This document shows positions 62,101 through 64,000 of a stretch of 64,000 bases of DNA, in pieces. Below the pieces are notes generated by a model, which made no database searches, was not told where the DNA came from, and saw only the letters and a list, made by a program, of their open reading frames with translations. Numbering within the stretch: the first letter of the stretch is position 1; every line of letters starts with the position of its first letter. This DNA is from Globisporangium splendens (taxonomy: Eukaryota > Oomycota > Peronosporomycetes > Pythiales > Pythiaceae). The position numbers and the translations under genes were made by a program. The stretch lies in the NCBI GenBank assembly GCA_006386115.1, contig VFIW01000064.1, forward strand, positions 213,295-277,294. The letters run 5' to 3'.

Positions 62101-63189
62101 TATGTGAGGACTTGCGAGATCTGCCAACGAGTGAAACCTTCTGGTTCCACGCAGGCACCCCTTCGTTCATTGGCTGTCCCATCGGACAGTTGGAAGTCTG
62201 TGAGTATGGATTTCATATTCGGACTTCCTCGAGACAAACACGGACGCAATGGCATCCTTGTGTTTGTGGACCGATTCAGCAAGATGGTCCATCTTGCGCC
62301 TGTTTCGGACAAGATCTCAGCCGAAATGACGGCCAAGGTCTTTGTAGACGTCGTATTCCGTTTGCATGGCCTACCAGTCGAGATCGTGTCTGACCGTGAC
62401 ACTCGGTTTACGTCCAAGTTTTGGCGTGCACTGTTCGGACTTCTGGACACCAAGTTGTCCATGTCAACAGCGGCACATCCTGAAACGGATGGTCAAACTG
62501 AACGAGTGAATCGTGTCCTCGAAGACGTGTTGCGCAGTTATGCGACGTCTTTCAAAGAGTGGAGTGAGTTTCTCCCTCTTGCCGAGTTTGCGTTGAACAA
62601 CTCCACGCATGTCTCGGCGGGTCACTCTCCATTTTATGTGAACTATGGCATTCATCCTCGAGTGCCTGCTTCCATAATGGGTGAGGTCTCTACCTTAAGT
62701 GGGGGAGGGACTCCGGCTAAAGGCAATAAGCCGCAGTCGTCGTATGACCTGAATGCTGTTGCCGAGTTAAAAGCGAATTTTGACTCGATGAAACCCCTCA
62801 ACGACATGACAAGTCGTGAGGAACAGCAAGTCGATGACTTTATTGTGAGGAGACAAGCCGTTGTGAGGTTTGTTCGAGACGCAATTGCAAAGGCTCAGGA
62901 TCTGCAAAAGGAACAAGCAGATAGGAGTGGAAGGAAGAACAAGCAAGTATATAAGATCAATGATCTTGTATTGCTCAGCACGGCGAACCTGCCTGAACAC
63001 GCAGTGTCTAACTTGGGGAGTTCGAAACTTCTGCCAAGATATATTGGACCGTTCAGGGTAGTTAAACGCAATGGTGATGCCTACACGCTAGACATTCCTA
63101 CACGCATGCGTCTACACCCTACTGTAAGAGGCTATCCGAGACAGCCTCAAACACGGCACGCACGCTTGCGCTTGAAGAGGAAGACTTGA
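59170..63189 (+). pseudogene. pol: Pol of element D (protease to integrase), no gag and no own start
   Basis: The frame is open for 1339 codons. It begins at a GTG directly after the LTR junction, with no gag and no frameshift site. Protease LVDTGASNNF (~59308), reverse transcriptase YFDDIFVHS (~60860), RNase H VCDASDYAIG (~61314), the integrase zinc finger and DDE core (SMDFIFG ~62205, VSDRDTRF ~62390, ETDGQTERVN ~62480) are intact. Homology ends at RMRLHPT near 63122; the last ~22 residues are read from the inverted LTR. The chromodomain is missing. Its reverse transcriptase and integrase could still be active if expressed. Confidence 0.82.
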
Positions 63190-63731
63190 GGGGAACTTGG
63201 CAAATATGCAACTGAATTGAAATGAGCTTATGGTTCCTGACACTACATGTAAAACACCACTAGGGCTTCCTAGAGGTTTCACGCATAAACCTAAACATGC
63301 AGAAATATAACCTATGAATCTGATATATGAAACCTTGGGTACACTGAGGCTGAACCCAGGGGATCTTCGAGAAACTTGAACTTGAAGTACCGCGGGGATT
63401 CTCTGCGAAGTGATTGGCTCTTCCACTCACTTCAGACGGTGGAGACACGTCGCTCTCATCACCAGTGTTGTTTCCCCAAGTAGGAACCATCACTCACGTG
63501 TCTAGAGTACTGTTGTGCGTAATCACGCCGAATCTCAATGATTGCGAGCGACCAACACTCAACTCAGACACGGATAGCTCTGACGTCAGACGATGACGTC
63601 ACCTGTGCATGTGGGGATCACTTTTATGTGTTTCACCCAATATCTTCACACCCACAATGCACTTCCACAAGGTGGTGTGTGACACACACAAAGAGCCACC
63701 TTGCATGTAATGGCAGCCTTAGCCCATTACA
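63123..63731 (-). repeat. LTR E, inverted (type I)
   Basis: 609 bp, reading on the minus strand from TGTAATGGGC at 63731 to AGCCTCTTACA at 63123. It matches LTR1 in both U3 and U5. It is placed tail-to-tail against element D. Confidence 0.85.
63581..63601. promoter_or_regulatory. Paired TGACGTCA sites in LTR E
   Basis: Perfect copies at 63581-63588 and 63594-63601, spacing 13 bp. Confidence 0.6.
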
Positions 63732-63734
63732 CTA

Positions 63735-64000
63735 GTTCCCAACGCGGTACTCGAAGACCGGTGCGAAAGCCTCGAAGACCGGTTGAAGGAGCAGGAGTCG
63801 AAGATCGACTTGCTCTTCGATGGTCTTGCCCAGCGTTCGGCAATGGAGTCTCGGTTCGAACAGAGGTTCGAGAAGATTCAAGCCGAGCTTGAACGACTCC
63901 AGAAGGCTGAGAAAGCTCGTGATGCGTATCACGAACGTCTACTGCGCTCTGTGGAAGAGGCAGTGACTTCTCTTGAGATACTTCGGCAGGAGTATCATGG
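63735..64000 (+). pseudogene. Fragment of the antisense coiled-coil ORF (third copy), runs off window
   Basis: The plus-strand frame matches the coiled coil of the element B antisense protein from VLEDRCESLEDRLKEQE onward, with few changes (for example AMESRFEQRF). The N-terminal half is missing; the join to LTR E is abrupt. It belongs to a minus-strand gypsy element that continues past 64000. Confidence 0.7.

Larger units (their letters stand above)
58516..63122 (+). mobile_element. Ty3/gypsy element D, gag deleted and 3' end truncated
   Basis: LTR D (58516-59165) is joined directly to the protease region of pol; the primer-binding site and gag are missing. Pol is then open to the integrase C-terminus, where an inverted LTR (LTR E) interrupts it at 63123. 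Confidence 0.85.

Noticed and set aside
1..64000. tRNA, rRNA and CRISPR-like features
   Set aside because: I looked for conserved tRNA arms and for regularly spaced short repeats and found none. The genome is eukaryotic, and the spaced repeats near 46.6 kb are diverged and irregular.

Overview
The window looks like nuclear DNA of an oomycete, most likely Phytophthora or a close relative. The reasons are an elicitin-like secreted protein, several protein families I know only from oomycetes, short GT-AG introns, and core promoters resembling the oomycete initiator (YCAYTYYY) plus flanking element. The species cannot be told from the sequence.

Region 1 (1-9667) is single-copy and gene-dense, mostly on the minus strand. 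It holds a membrane/LRR-family protein cut by the window edge, a small protein with a Cys/His motif, a secreted Ala/Ser/Thr-rich protein on the plus strand, a three-exon gene joining a BRCT-like domain to a poly(ADP-ribose) glycohydrolase (PARG) with a C-terminal PCNA-binding motif, and a two-exon bZIP-like/START-like protein.

Region 2 (9668-24805) is a cluster of Ty3/gypsy chromodomain retrotransposons. A minus-strand remnant (A) abuts element B, which shares its right LTR with a tandem element C. C ends in a fragment of a LINE. A and B carry a coiled-coil gene antisense to the 3' end of pol. B also has a convincing -1 frameshift signal between gag and pol.

Region 3 (24806-55700) holds an elicitin-like gene and an array of ABCC (MRP-type) transporters: three full-length minus-strand genes, one full-length plus-strand gene, one internally deleted pseudogene and one decayed remnant. 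A 5'-truncated LINE with an 18-bp target-site duplication sits between the second and third genes. Those two genes share an almost identical 827-bp block covering nucleotide-binding domain 2, which points to gene conversion.

Region 4 (55803-64000) has a second 5'-truncated LINE, a gag-less gypsy element (D) with a long intact pol frame, and an inverted LTR followed by part of the antisense coiled-coil gene, running off the window.

The ABCC genes presumably export conjugates or toxicants, and the elicitin-like protein is extracellular. The retroelements contribute LTR promoters with paired TGACGTCA sites, and repeat insertions and ectopic exchange appear to have shaped the array. All calls come from reading the sequence; no database search was run.
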